Assembly (NCBI RefSeq): GCF_900129975.1
Contig: NZ_FSRG01000003.1
Location: 62,001 to 126,000 of the forward strand
Reading direction: 5' to 3'
DNA length: 64,000 nucleotides
Origin: Halodesulfovibrio marinisediminis DSM 17456
GTDB lineage: Bacteria > Desulfobacterota > Desulfovibrionia > Desulfovibrionales > Desulfovibrionaceae
Made by a program: the position numbers and the translations under genes. The notes beneath the pieces are model-generated. The model had not been told where the DNA came from. It did no database searches and worked only from the letters and a program-made list of their open reading frames with translations. Below are positions 18,240 through 25,873 of this stretch, piece after piece; within the stretch, counting starts at the first letter, position 1, and every line of letters begins with the position of its first letter.

Positions 18240-18966
18240 AGATGACTACGCATTAGGAAACGATAGCGGAGAAGACACTCAAGAGGGCACATGGCTTACA
18301 ACGTTTGCAGATATGGTAACTTTGTTACTGGCCTTCTTTGTATTACTTTTTTCTATGTCAGTTATCGATCAAAAGCAGTTTACGGACTCTTTTTTAACAG
18401 TTCGTCAGGTTTTTGGTGGCGATGATCAGAATTTACTTACTTCACCTGTACGGCAGGACGATACCGCAATTCTGGAGTCCGTCCGTTTGCAGAAGCAGCT
18501 GATTGAAGCACAGCGACAAGTGTATTCAGATATTCGGACCTATCTTAACCAGAAAGGGCTGGAAGGGCAGATCGGAGCTGTTTTTGATGAAGGTGTAGTA
18601 ACCTTGCGGCTTCCATCCGCCGCTATGTTTGAAAATGGCAAGGTAACATTAAGCCGGAACGGCTATGTATTGTTAGAGGAAATGCGCCAGTTGTTTTTGA
18701 AGAATAAAGCTCAGAGTATCAATATCAAAGGGTATACTGATGATCTGCAGCCAAGTCCTTCAAGCCGCTATAAAGATAACTGGGAAATATCAGCATTGCG
18801 TGCAGTCAATGTTCTGCGTTACTATATTGAAAGAGGTATCGAGTCCCAACGACTTACCGCGACTGGACTTGGCGATCTTGACCCGATCATGCCCAATATC
18901 AATGAAGCAAACAGAGCGCAGAATAGACGAGTTGAATTTGTTTTAGAAAGACGGGTGGGCAAGTAG
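18226..18966 (+). CDS. motB: Flagellar motor stator protein MotB
   Basis: The partner of MotA that anchors the stator to peptidoglycan. One membrane helix near residues 23-45 (WLTTFADMVTLLLAFFVLLF) contains Asp29, the essential ion-carrying residue. The C-terminal OmpA-like domain (about 120-246) carries INIKGYTDD, the NWEISALRAVNVLRY helix and NRRVEFVLER for peptidoglycan binding. The ATG lies inside the end of motA, giving translational coupling. The PilZ gene begins two bases after its stop. Confidence 0.96.
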   Translation: MFEDRDDYALGNDSGEDTQEGTWLTTFADMVTLLLAFFVLLFSMSVIDQKQFTDSFLTVRQVFGGDDQNLLTSPVRQDDTAILESVRLQKQLIEAQRQVYSDIRTYLNQKGLEGQIGAVFDEGVVTLRLPSAAMFENGKVTLSRNGYVLLEEMRQLFLKNKAQSINIKGYTDDLQPSPSSRYKDNWEISALRAVNVLRYYIERGIESQRLTATGLGDLDPIMPNINEANRAQNRRVEFVLERRVGK

Positions 18967-18968
18967 CT

Positions 18969-19349
18969 ATGGGTAATCTCGATTTTACTATGCCAACGGG
19001 GAATGAGCGTCGTAGGGCTTTTCGTGCAAAGGCGTACGGAATTGCCGTTACCTTTGAAGAGCAAAATCTGACTTGCGATATTCTGGACGTCAGTGTAACA
19101 GGGTTCGCGATAAAAAATGAGTCAGTATTATTAAAAGAGGGCGCTGAGTACTCTGTTTCTATTCTTGTTGCGGGAAAGACATACCTTTCCGATCTTACAT
19201 GCAGAGTCGTCAGAATACTTGATAATGGCATAATTGGCTGCGACTTCCGCACTCTTGATCGCAGACAGGAAGCACGGCTCGACAGGCTTGTGCTTGAATT
19301 GCAAAAGCGAATGATCGCTAAGAAAAGAGAAAAATCTGCAGCTGATTAG
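18969..19349 (+). CDS. PilZ-domain protein, probable c-di-GMP receptor
   Basis: A 126-residue single PilZ domain. The ligand motifs are both present: RRRAFR at residues 14-19 (RxxxR) and DVSVTG at 40-45 (DxSxxG). PilZ proteins bind c-di-GMP and, next to stator genes, often act as motor brakes comparable to YcgR. Its start, two bases after motB, makes a motility role likely, though this is inference. It lacks the YcgR N-terminal domain. The biotin carboxylase gene starts 23 bases downstream. Confidence 0.87.
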   Translation: MGNLDFTMPTGNERRRAFRAKAYGIAVTFEEQNLTCDILDVSVTGFAIKNESVLLKEGAEYSVSILVAGKTYLSDLTCRVVRILDNGIIGCDFRTLDRRQEARLDRLVLELQKRMIAKKREKSAAD

Positions 19350-19372
19350 GCTGCAAAAATCGAGGGTAATAC

Positions 19373-20791
19373 GTGCAGAATACAAACCACAAGGTGCTGG
19401 TGGCAAACAGAGGGGAAATTGCCATCCGTATCATGCAGGCTTGTCAAAAGCTTGGTTTAGGTTTTGTCTGTGTTTACACTGCAGAAGATAAAGCTTCCGG
19501 CCATGTTCGCATGGCTAAAGAGCATGGAGGCGAAAAAAGCCTTTACCGTATTTCTTCTTATCAGGATGCAAACGAACTGCTAGCTGTGGCTGATGAATCA
19601 GGTGCGACTGCTATTCATCCAGGCTATGGCTTCTTTGCAGAAGACTATCGTTTTGCACGACGTGTAACACAGCGTGAAAATAAGCTTATTTTTATCGGTC
19701 CGTCATGGAGAATTATCCGTGAGCTGGGCGATAAAATTAACACCAAACGCCTTGCGCGTAGCTTAGAAGTACCAACCGTACCGGGGTCTGACCGCCCAGT
19801 GTACGACGAACTTGAAGCAGAAAAGATTGCTCGTCAGCTTTTCGAATTTCAGGAAGAGCAGGGCATTGAACGCCCAATGGTACTGGTAAAAGCTTCCGCA
19901 GGTGGTGGCGGTATGGGTATTGAAGAGGTGTACGATATTGACCTCTTTAAATCTGTATACCGTCGTATCCGCAGCTATTCTCTTCGTCAGTTCAGTGACG
20001 AAGGTGTGCTTATCGAACAGCGCATCAAAGACTTCAACCACTTGGAAGTACAGATCGTGTCCGACCGTACCGGTAAAAATCCAGTACACTTCGGTACACG
20101 TAACTGCTCTATCCAGTCTACCGGTCTTCAAAAACGCCTTGAAATCGCGCCGGGTTTTGACCCAAGCTCTATCAACTACACATTCGACGCTCAGAAAGTT
20201 CTGGACGATATTACCGAATACTCCCTCGCTATGGCGCGCAAGGTTGGCTACGATAACGTAGGTACCTGGGAATGGATTGTAACCCGCGACGGTCGCCCGT
20301 TCCTCATGGAAGTTAACACCCGTATTCAGGTAGAAAACGGTGTTTCTGCTATGATTTCCCGCGTTAACGGTAAAGCCGGTGTTGACCTTATCGCAGAGCA
20401 GATTCGAGTAGGTTTAGGGGAACCTCTTGGGTACTCTCAGGATAACATCACCTTTGAAGGTGTTGGTATTGAGTACCGCCTCATTGCAGAAAACCCGGAG
20501 ATCAAATTTACTCCGTGGGTTGGTCTCATTGAGGATTTTGGTTGGGATAAACACGATTGGCTTGAAATGCATACTCATGTTCCTACGGACGTTGCGTATG
20601 ACATTCCAACCGAGTTTGACCCTAACCTTGCCCTTGCGATTATTTGGGGTAAAGACCTGTCTGAGGTAAAAAAACACGGCAAGGAATTCTTGGATGAACT
20701 GCGTCTTACCGGCCAGAATCAGGGTGGTGAGTCTCTTAAGTCCAATGTTAACTTCCTGCGCACTAAAACTGACGAAATTCTTAAGTTCTAG
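19373..20791 (+). CDS. Biotin carboxylase subunit, divergent
   Basis: An ATP-grasp enzyme that carboxylates biotin on the carrier protein, first half-reaction of acetyl-CoA (or related) carboxylase; 472 residues. The N terminus VLVANRGEIAIRIMQAC and the HPGYGFFAED segment are typical. The glycine loop is KASAGGGGMG (Lys at 173) and the catalytic strand EVNTRIQVEN is at 313-322, where most enzymes have EMNTRIQVEH. Near 248-258 the usual QRRHQK becomes QSTGLQK: the lysine is kept, the His is lost and one residue is inserted. GTG 19373 follows GAGG. It has no carrier domain of its own. Confidence 0.88.
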   Translation: MQNTNHKVLVANRGEIAIRIMQACQKLGLGFVCVYTAEDKASGHVRMAKEHGGEKSLYRISSYQDANELLAVADESGATAIHPGYGFFAEDYRFARRVTQRENKLIFIGPSWRIIRELGDKINTKRLARSLEVPTVPGSDRPVYDELEAEKIARQLFEFQEEQGIERPMVLVKASAGGGGMGIEEVYDIDLFKSVYRRIRSYSLRQFSDEGVLIEQRIKDFNHLEVQIVSDRTGKNPVHFGTRNCSIQSTGLQKRLEIAPGFDPSSINYTFDAQKVLDDITEYSLAMARKVGYDNVGTWEWIVTRDGRPFLMEVNTRIQVENGVSAMISRVNGKAGVDLIAEQIRVGLGEPLGYSQDNITFEGVGIEYRLIAENPEIKFTPWVGLIEDFGWDKHDWLEMHTHVPTDVAYDIPTEFDPNLALAIIWGKDLSEVKKHGKEFLDELRLTGQNQGGESLKSNVNFLRTKTDEILKF

Positions 20792-20826
20792 TGCTGGAGC
20801 CGTAACGCTCAGTAATGCATTATCAA

Positions 20827-20846
20827 CCCCGCCTAGCGGCGCGGGG
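20827..20846 (+). promoter_or_regulatory. GC-rich hairpin adjoining the carboxyltransferase ribosome-binding site
   Basis: CCCCG (20827-20831) pairs with CGGGG (20842-20846), with further inner pairing. The 3' arm runs straight into the GGGGGAG Shine-Dalgarno sequence eight bases before ATG 20855, so folding could limit ribosome access. There is no T-run. Confidence 0.4.
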
Positions 20847-20854
20847 GAGACTAT

Positions 20855-23116
20855 ATGGATACCGAAAAGAGAACACAGCATTTAACCGAACGTCTTACGT
20901 ACATCAAAGACATCTTCGGTGATAAGCAGCAGGAAAATATCCGTCTGCTTGAAACAAAGCTTGAAGAGTTCGTTCAGCGTGAGAACGCCTTGTCTACTGA
21001 AGACAAGTTTGCTGCTCTCACAACGCTTGAAGACCTCTTTGGTTTTGTTGAACGTAATCTTGAAAATGAACTTACCGCGATGGACAAGGTACGCATTGTG
21101 CGTCATTCACAGCGTATCTGTCTTCGTGATATCTTAGAAAACGTATACGATAACTACACCGAAATCGGTGGTAAAGACGAAAACAGCATTGACCCATCTA
21201 TGCTGATTGCTCGTGCGTACATTACTCGTCGCAGCGGCAAGCGCGTTTACCACCAGCCGGTTATGGTTATCGGTCAGGAAAAAGGGCACGGCGAAGAGTT
21301 CCGTAACGGTGGCTCTGTAAAACCTTGGGGTAACGCAAAAGCGTTGCATTACATGCGTGTTGCAGAAACCGAGAACATTCCTGTGCATACCTTTGTATTC
21401 ACTCCGGGATCCTTCCCGGTTGAAGATGCACCTGGCGCGGCACAGCAGATTGCTAAGAACTTGTATGAAATGGCAGCGCTCAGCGTGCCGGTTGTATCTA
21501 TCTTCTCTGAAGGTGGTTCCGGTGGTGCTGAAGCTATCGGCTTAGCTGACAGCCGTCTGATGCTTTCACACGGGTACTACTCTGTTATTTCACCAGAAGG
21601 TGCGGCAGCTATTGAAGGCCGTGTTCGTGGTGGAGAGCGTGCAGGTTCTGAACTTGTTGAAAAGTGTGCACATCAGCTCAAAATTACTGCTGATGACAAC
21701 GTGCGCATGGGTTATATTGACCACAAGATTCAGGAGCCGCCTCTCGGTGCTCGTCCTTACCATTACGAATTCTTCCGCTGTTTGCGTCAGGAAGTTATCC
21801 GCGCAACTGATGAAGTTGTTCTGAACGTAAAAGGATTCTCTCCTTTCCGTGCTATGGCACTGCGCCGTCGTAAAGGTAAGTCAATCGAAGATCTTGATCT
21901 TGAAAACATCCATGTTCGCTGGAGCTTGAGCAAGAAGGCTCGTACTCGTCTTATCGCCAAGCGTCATGCGAAGTTTAATAAACTATCCAAATCCGCTTAC
22001 ATCGACCGCCGTCCGGTTCATCGTCGTGTGGCAGCATGGTTCGTAGAAAAAGGATGGGATACTTACTCCTACTTTAAGTACGACCTGTGGCGTTCACATC
22101 AGAAAAAACTGATGTACGCAGTAGAAGAAGTGGATGCGGAAGCTCGTGTTCTGATGGACAAGGTGAAAGGTCCTTGGAAAAAGCTTACTAAAGCTATTCC
22201 TGCCAGCACCTCCAAAGCCGACAAAGAGAAAGAGCTTACTATGCTTTCTCAGTGGGACGAAGAGGATCAGGGTAAAGGCCAGTGGAGCTACATTTCTCCA
22301 CGTGCGAAAGAAGATCGTGCGATTACCTGTCCGAATGCGGAAACTCACGGTTGTCAGGACCTTTGGGCTCCTGACCTCTTTGGCGAGTATGCCGGTGTAT
22401 GTAATAGCTGTGGACACCATTTCCCAATGGAATACCAGTGGTACATGCATAACATCTTTGATCCGGGTTCCATCTTTGAGTTTAACACTGAAGTTGAATC
22501 TGCTAACCCGCTTGGTTTTGAAGGTTTCGACCTTAAACTTGAGCAGGCGAAAAATAAGACTGGACTTAAGTCTTCCTGCACCACCTTTGAGGCACGCATT
22601 AACAACGTGAAAGTTGTTGTTGCTACCCTTATCGCACCGTTCCGCGGTGGTACTGTTGGTGCTGCAGAAGGTGAAAAGTTCATTCAGGCAGCAGAGCGTG
22701 CGAAGAAAAAACGCTTCCCGTTCATCAGCTATGTTCACGGCACTGCAGGTATCCGTATTCAGGAAGGTGTTAACGGCGTAATTCAGATGCCTCGTTGTAC
22801 AATGGCTGTTCGCCGTTACATCGACGCTGGTGGTCTGTACCTCGTACTGTACGACACCAACTCCTATGCAGGTCCGCTTGCAAGCTTCCTTGGTTGTTCT
22901 CCTTACCAGTTCGCAATCCGTTCTTCTAACATCGGTTTTGCTGGTCCTGGCGTTATTAAGGAAACAACCGGTATGGATATCCCACCAGATTACCATCGTG
23001 CCCAGAAGGCTCTCAGCCGTGGTCACATTCAGGGTATCTGGGATCGTCGTGATGCACGACATAACTTATCTCAGGCGCTTATGACTATGGGCGGCCGTAA
23101 CCTTTACTACAGATAG
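20855..23116 (+). CDS. Acetyl-CoA carboxylase carboxyltransferase, fused alpha-beta
   Basis: Transfers the carboxyl group from carboxybiotin to acetyl-CoA to give malonyl-CoA. The 753-residue protein joins both halves in one chain. The alpha-type half (about 1-340) has QPVMVIGQEKG, a TPGSFPVEDA loop in place of DTPGAYPG, and SEGGSGGAEAIG with YYSVISPEGAAAI. The beta-type half begins with a zinc-finger pattern (Cys 492, 500, 516, 519) and ends with GGTVGAAEGEKF, a GTAGIRIQEGVNG segment and IGFAGPGVI. Alpha before beta is the order seen. The two halves are joined by a basic linker of roughly 120 residues. It sits between the carboxylase and carrier genes. Confidence 0.9.
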   Translation: MDTEKRTQHLTERLTYIKDIFGDKQQENIRLLETKLEEFVQRENALSTEDKFAALTTLEDLFGFVERNLENELTAMDKVRIVRHSQRICLRDILENVYDNYTEIGGKDENSIDPSMLIARAYITRRSGKRVYHQPVMVIGQEKGHGEEFRNGGSVKPWGNAKALHYMRVAETENIPVHTFVFTPGSFPVEDAPGAAQQIAKNLYEMAALSVPVVSIFSEGGSGGAEAIGLADSRLMLSHGYYSVISPEGAAAIEGRVRGGERAGSELVEKCAHQLKITADDNVRMGYIDHKIQEPPLGARPYHYEFFRCLRQEVIRATDEVVLNVKGFSPFRAMALRRRKGKSIEDLDLENIHVRWSLSKKARTRLIAKRHAKFNKLSKSAYIDRRPVHRRVAAWFVEKGWDTYSYFKYDLWRSHQKKLMYAVEEVDAEARVLMDKVKGPWKKLTKAIPASTSKADKEKELTMLSQWDEEDQGKGQWSYISPRAKEDRAITCPNAETHGCQDLWAPDLFGEYAGVCNSCGHHFPMEYQWYMHNIFDPGSIFEFNTEVESANPLGFEGFDLKLEQAKNKTGLKSSCTTFEARINNVKVVVATLIAPFRGGTVGAAEGEKFIQAAERAKKKRFPFISYVHGTAGIRIQEGVNGVIQMPRCTMAVRRYIDAGGLYLVLYDTNSYAGPLASFLGCSPYQFAIRSSNIGFAGPGVIKETTGMDIPPDYHRAQKALSRGHIQGIWDRRDARHNLSQALMTMGGRNLYYR

Positions 23117-23128
23117 TGGAGGCTTTAG

Positions 23129-23779
23129 ATGCTCGACATTACAAAACTTCTTGAAGAGATTAAAGCTTCTCCGTACGAAGAGTTGGTTATTACCGCTCCT
23201 CATACCGGTGTAGTATCTTTTGGTTCCATCAAAGAAGGTGACCGCGTTATCGGCGCAACTGGTACATGGCATGAAATTCCAGGTACCCCGATTGCAACCT
23301 TGCAGCGTGAACGCAACGATAAGATTATCCGTGCACCTCAGAAGGGTGTTGTTGAAAAAATCTACACTGAGCTTGAAGGCACTTTCGTAGAAGCAGGCAC
23401 TGAACTTGTGCGCCTGCGTCACTTCCTTTCTAAAGAGGAAGTTCTCAGCATTATTCTTAAAAAAGCATTATACTTGTTCGAAGCTCCGGAGCGTGCGAAG
23501 TACTACTTTGTTCCGGAAGTGGACAGCAAGATTAAGAGTTCCGGCTCCCAGAGTGTTACTGTACACGATGGTATGGAATTGTTCATTATGTCCCGTATGA
23601 AACGTGAAGCACCGCTCAACTATTCTGGACCGGACGGCGTAATTTACTCCGTTTACTTCCAGCATAATGAGAACATTGATTCTGGGGCGCCACTCATCGG
23701 TGTATGTCCGCCGGATCAGCTTCCTCTTATTGAAGACGTAGTTGTTCGCGTACAGACCGAGTGGACTGAACAGGAGTAA
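23129..23779 (+). CDS. Biotin carrier (biotin/lipoyl attachment) protein, atypical
   Basis: Probable carrier for the preceding carboxylase, 216 residues. The C-terminal half aligns with AccB: LFIMSRMKRE, then DGVIYSVYF, a HNENIDSGAPLIGV turn and strand. This places Lys158 where biotin is attached, but the normal AMKM is RMKR here. The N-terminal half (about 17-90) is a second barrel-like segment with APHTGVVSFGSIKEGD and APQKGVVEKIYTELEG. So it may be two half-motifs, as in HlyD-like barrel hybrids, rather than a simple AccB. It starts 12 bases after the carboxyltransferase with a GGAGG site. Confidence 0.75.
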   Translation: MLDITKLLEEIKASPYEELVITAPHTGVVSFGSIKEGDRVIGATGTWHEIPGTPIATLQRERNDKIIRAPQKGVVEKIYTELEGTFVEAGTELVRLRHFLSKEEVLSIILKKALYLFEAPERAKYYFVPEVDSKIKSSGSQSVTVHDGMELFIMSRMKREAPLNYSGPDGVIYSVYFQHNENIDSGAPLIGVCPPDQLPLIEDVVVRVQTEWTEQE

Positions 23780-23781
23780 GT

Positions 23782-24129
23782 ATGGGTAAAGTTCTGCAGG
23801 TTCGAGTTTGGGCGTCTACTTATTCAGAGGACGAAGTGAAGGAAGCTTGGCCTCGTTTATACGAGCTTGCTTTTCCTAAAGAACAGCAACGCTATGTGGC
23901 TAAAGCCGGTGTGATTGAGATGATTGAAACACTGGTGGACGCGTGCCGCTTTGCTGACTGGTCTGATGAATTAAAGGCGTATGCCAAAGAGCCGCTTGAT
24001 GCTATTTTTGCGCTCCGTCAGGAGCTTGAAGAAGCATTAAGCGAGTGGAATCCGCAGAAAGCTAACCAGCTTACGGATAAAATCGAAGATGCATTATCAG
24101 ACCTTGAAAAAGATTTACCGAACGAGTAA
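23782..24129 (+). CDS. Unknown protein of the carboxylase operon
   Basis: A 115-residue protein I do not recognise. It is acidic and mostly helical, with a conserved-looking N-terminal strand KVLQVRVWASTYS and a C-terminal charged helix (ALSEWNPQKANQLTDKIEDALS). There are no cysteine motifs and no signal peptide or membrane segment. The ATG follows the carrier stop by two bases with AGGAG upstream, so it is translated with the carboxylase set. A role in assembly, stability or regulation of the carboxylase is a guess from position only. Confidence 0.75.
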   Translation: MGKVLQVRVWASTYSEDEVKEAWPRLYELAFPKEQQRYVAKAGVIEMIETLVDACRFADWSDELKAYAKEPLDAIFALRQELEEALSEWNPQKANQLTDKIEDALSDLEKDLPNE

Positions 24130-24165
24130 GAATCGTAGATAAAGTCAATTTTAAGGAGCCCAATA

Positions 24166-24660
24166 ATGCTGAATAAAGTGATGATCATCGGTCGTCTTGG
24201 TGCAGACCCGGAGTTACGTTACGCGGGTAATGGTACGCCTATCGCTAACTTTAACGTAGCGACAGACGAATCCTTCACAGACCGTGACGGTAACAAACAG
24301 GAACGTACTGAGTGGCACCGTGTGGTTGTCTTCCAGCGTGTGGCTGAAAACTGCGCTAACTACCTTGGTAAAGGAAGCCTTGTGTATGTTGAAGGCAGTC
24401 TTCAGACCCGCCAGTGGCAGGATCAGCAGGGTCAGACCCGTTATACTACGGAAATTAAAGCACAGCGTGTGCAGTTCCTCGATCGCAAGGGTGATGCTAT
24501 GCAGCAGGGCGGCGAACGTCGTTCCTTCCAGCAGAACAATGCTCCGCGTCCGCAGCAGAACAACAATTTCCAGCCTCAGCAGCAGTATAATTCTGGTAAT
24601 GAAGACCTTGGTCCCGCATTCCCATCTGAAGCTAGTGGAATGGATGACGTGCCCTTCTAG
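24166..24660 (+). CDS. ssb: Single-stranded DNA-binding protein
   Basis: Binds single-stranded DNA during replication, recombination and repair as a tetramer. The 164-residue protein opens with [19 protein letters not shown] and has the OB-fold core to about residue 110 ([28 protein letters not shown]). A Gln/Asn-rich flexible linker follows, then the acidic tip DDVPF that binds partner proteins such as PriA and RecQ, both encoded in this window. A canonical AAGGAG site precedes it. A terminator lies at 24687-24719. Confidence 0.98.
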   Translation: MLNKVMIIGRLGADPELRYAGNGTPIANFNVATDESFTDRDGNKQERTEWHRVVVFQRVAENCANYLGKGSLVYVEGSLQTRQWQDQQGQTRYTTEIKAQRVQFLDRKGDAMQQGGERRSFQQNNAPRPQQNNNFQPQQQYNSGNEDLGPAFPSEASGMDDVPF

Positions 24661-24686
24661 GTCGTCGTTGTTCCATCTATATATTT

Positions 24687-24719
24687 ACCCGAAGGCGTTT
24701 TTCGCCTTCGGGTTTTTTT
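24687..24719 (+). terminator. Intrinsic terminator after ssb
   Basis: Perfect 11-bp arms ACCCGAAGGCG (24687-24697) and CGCCTTCGGGT (24703-24713), TTTTT loop, then a T-run. Confidence 0.92.
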
Positions 24720-24749
24720 GTAGAGTATGTGGATATGAAGAGGATACAC

Positions 24750-25247
24750 ATGTTTGATAGAGCATTATTGTTTGACTGGGGTGGAACTCTTATGGAGACC
24801 ATGCCGGTCTATCAGGGAGAAGAGCGGGGGTGGTCCACGGTTCCTCCTGTTGAAGGGGCAGTAGAAGCAGTTAAGGCTGCAAGTAAAAGCTGGCGGGTTG
24901 CGTTGGCTACAAATGCTTCAGAATCTGGTGACGAAGCAATCTTCGCTGCTTTTGAACCGTTGAGTATCCGTGAATGCTTTTCTGCTGTCTACAGCTTTGG
25001 TAAGGCAGGCAGGCCGAAGCCTTGGGTGGAGTTTTGGCGTTATGCTTTGAATGATCTTCAATTGCCTGCAGAGCGTGTTGTGATGATCGGTGACAGCTAC
25101 ATGGATGATATTTGGGGTGCCACAGAGGTTGGCATGAACGGTATCTGGTTCAACCGACGTTCATCTGAGCGCAAAGAAAAGAAACGGGTGCGTACTATTC
25201 ATTCATATGCAGAGCTGAACGATGCTCTGGCTTCTCTGGGGTTTTAG
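24750..25247 (+). CDS. HAD-superfamily hydrolase
   Basis: A 165-residue haloacid-dehalogenase-fold phosphatase of unknown substrate. Motif I is FDWGGT (residues 8-13): the nucleophile Asp9 is present but the usual second Asp, the general acid/base, is Gly11. Motif II is ATNAS, the lysine motif is KAGRPKPW and motif III is IGDSYMDDIWGA, which keeps the two metal-binding acids. No large cap domain. The start at ATG 24750 is chosen for the AAGAGGA site just upstream; earlier GTG 24729 and ATG 24735 lack one. Confidence 0.85.
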   Translation: MFDRALLFDWGGTLMETMPVYQGEERGWSTVPPVEGAVEAVKAASKSWRVALATNASESGDEAIFAAFEPLSIRECFSAVYSFGKAGRPKPWVEFWRYALNDLQLPAERVVMIGDSYMDDIWGATEVGMNGIWFNRRSSERKEKKRVRTIHSYAELNDALASLGF

Positions 25248-25282
25248 TAGAGAAGCACTACAGTGCCCCATAAGATGAAAAG

Positions 25283-25317
25283 AAAAAAGCCAAAGGAAAT
25301 ATTCCTTTGGCTTTTTT
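25283..25317. terminator. Bidirectional terminator between the HAD gene and the riboswitch-controlled gene
   Basis: Perfect 16-base arms (25283-25298 with 25302-25317) around an ATA triloop, A-rich on one side and T-rich on the other. It closes both convergent units, so the riboswitch transcript carries a single gene. Confidence 0.92.
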
Positions 25318-25326
25318 CTTGGGTGC

Positions 25327-25596
25327 TTACACGATTTGCCCAAGAGAATGAATTAGGTTTTTGCGTAGCGCTCTATGACGCCATATTTCTTGCTCGTCAC
25401 CTGTGACGAGATCGTTACGGAGTTTTGCGCGCAGTTCTTCTTTTTGTTTCTGCGTCAAGTGAAGCATCTGTATGTCGCCTAGGAGTTCCAATGGATCGGT
25501 GTATTGCGCAGGAGCAGGCTGCACCTTGGAATCATGGTACAAAAACACGATATCTGCTTTTGGGGCTTTAGCAAATTGTGTTAAGAAGGCTAACAT
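25327..25596 (-). CDS. Small unknown protein under a SAM-I riboswitch
   Basis: An 89-residue protein I do not recognise. It begins MLAFLTQFAKAPKADIVFLYHDS, followed by a Pro-rich turn (VQPAPAQYTDP) and a basic, helical C-terminal half (LTQKQKEELRAKLRNDL and EIWRHRALRKN). No signal peptide, cysteine motif or clear membrane segment. ATG 25596 has AAGGAG seven bases upstream; a TTG six bases earlier is less likely. It is the only gene between the SAM-I riboswitch (25694-25838) and the terminator at 25283, so expression should rise when SAM is low. That predicts a link to methionine/SAM metabolism. Confidence 0.82.
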   Translation of the reverse strand: MLAFLTQFAKAPKADIVFLYHDSKVQPAPAQYTDPLELLGDIQMLHLTQKQKEELRAKLRNDLVTGDEQEIWRHRALRKNLIHSLGQIV

Positions 25597-25687
25597 GGAC
25601 AATCTCCTTTTCTCCGGAATATCCGGAAAGCTCTTAGCTGTATTGTTTTATCGGGCGCGCAATCGCTAAAAATCCGCCCGAAGGAAT

Positions 25688-25838
25688 AAAAAAAGCCTCT
25701 CAATTGAGAGGCTGGATGTGCGTAAACAGCCTCATGGTTTCCGCGTAAAGCGGCTGGCTTAGCACCTTGAACTACTGTGGTAGTACAGGTTGCCGGACAG
25801 TCATCGGGCCAGGTCCCTTGTGTCCTCTGCATGAGTTC
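25688..25838 (-). ncRNA. SAM-I (S-box) riboswitch with terminator
   Basis: On the minus strand the conserved S-box core is intact: GGGACCTGGCCCGATGA, then CCGGCAACC, a P3 hairpin (ACTAC with GTAGT), GGTGCTAAGCC and a P4 hairpin (CCGC with GCGG). P1 is CTCATG (25835-25830) with CATGAG (25736-25731). The expression platform is an AGCCTCTC/GAGAGGCT terminator (25694-25713) followed by seven T. The P1 3' arm overlaps GAGGCTG (25733-25727), which can instead pair with CAGCCTC (25714-25708) of the terminator. This is therefore an OFF switch: SAM favours P1 and termination. It controls the 89-residue gene. Confidence 0.95.
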
Positions 25839-25843
25839 TATGT

Positions 25844-25873
25844 CTAGTATGTTTTAATAACGGTTAAAGTCAA
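25844..25873 (-). promoter_or_regulatory. Candidate promoter of the SAM-I riboswitch transcript
   Basis: Minus-strand TTGACT (25873-25868), an 18-base spacer and TACTAG (25849-25844). A start about seven bases downstream would place the 5' end right at riboswitch P1. The remaining 255 bases up to murJ hold no gene that I can see. Confidence 0.55.
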
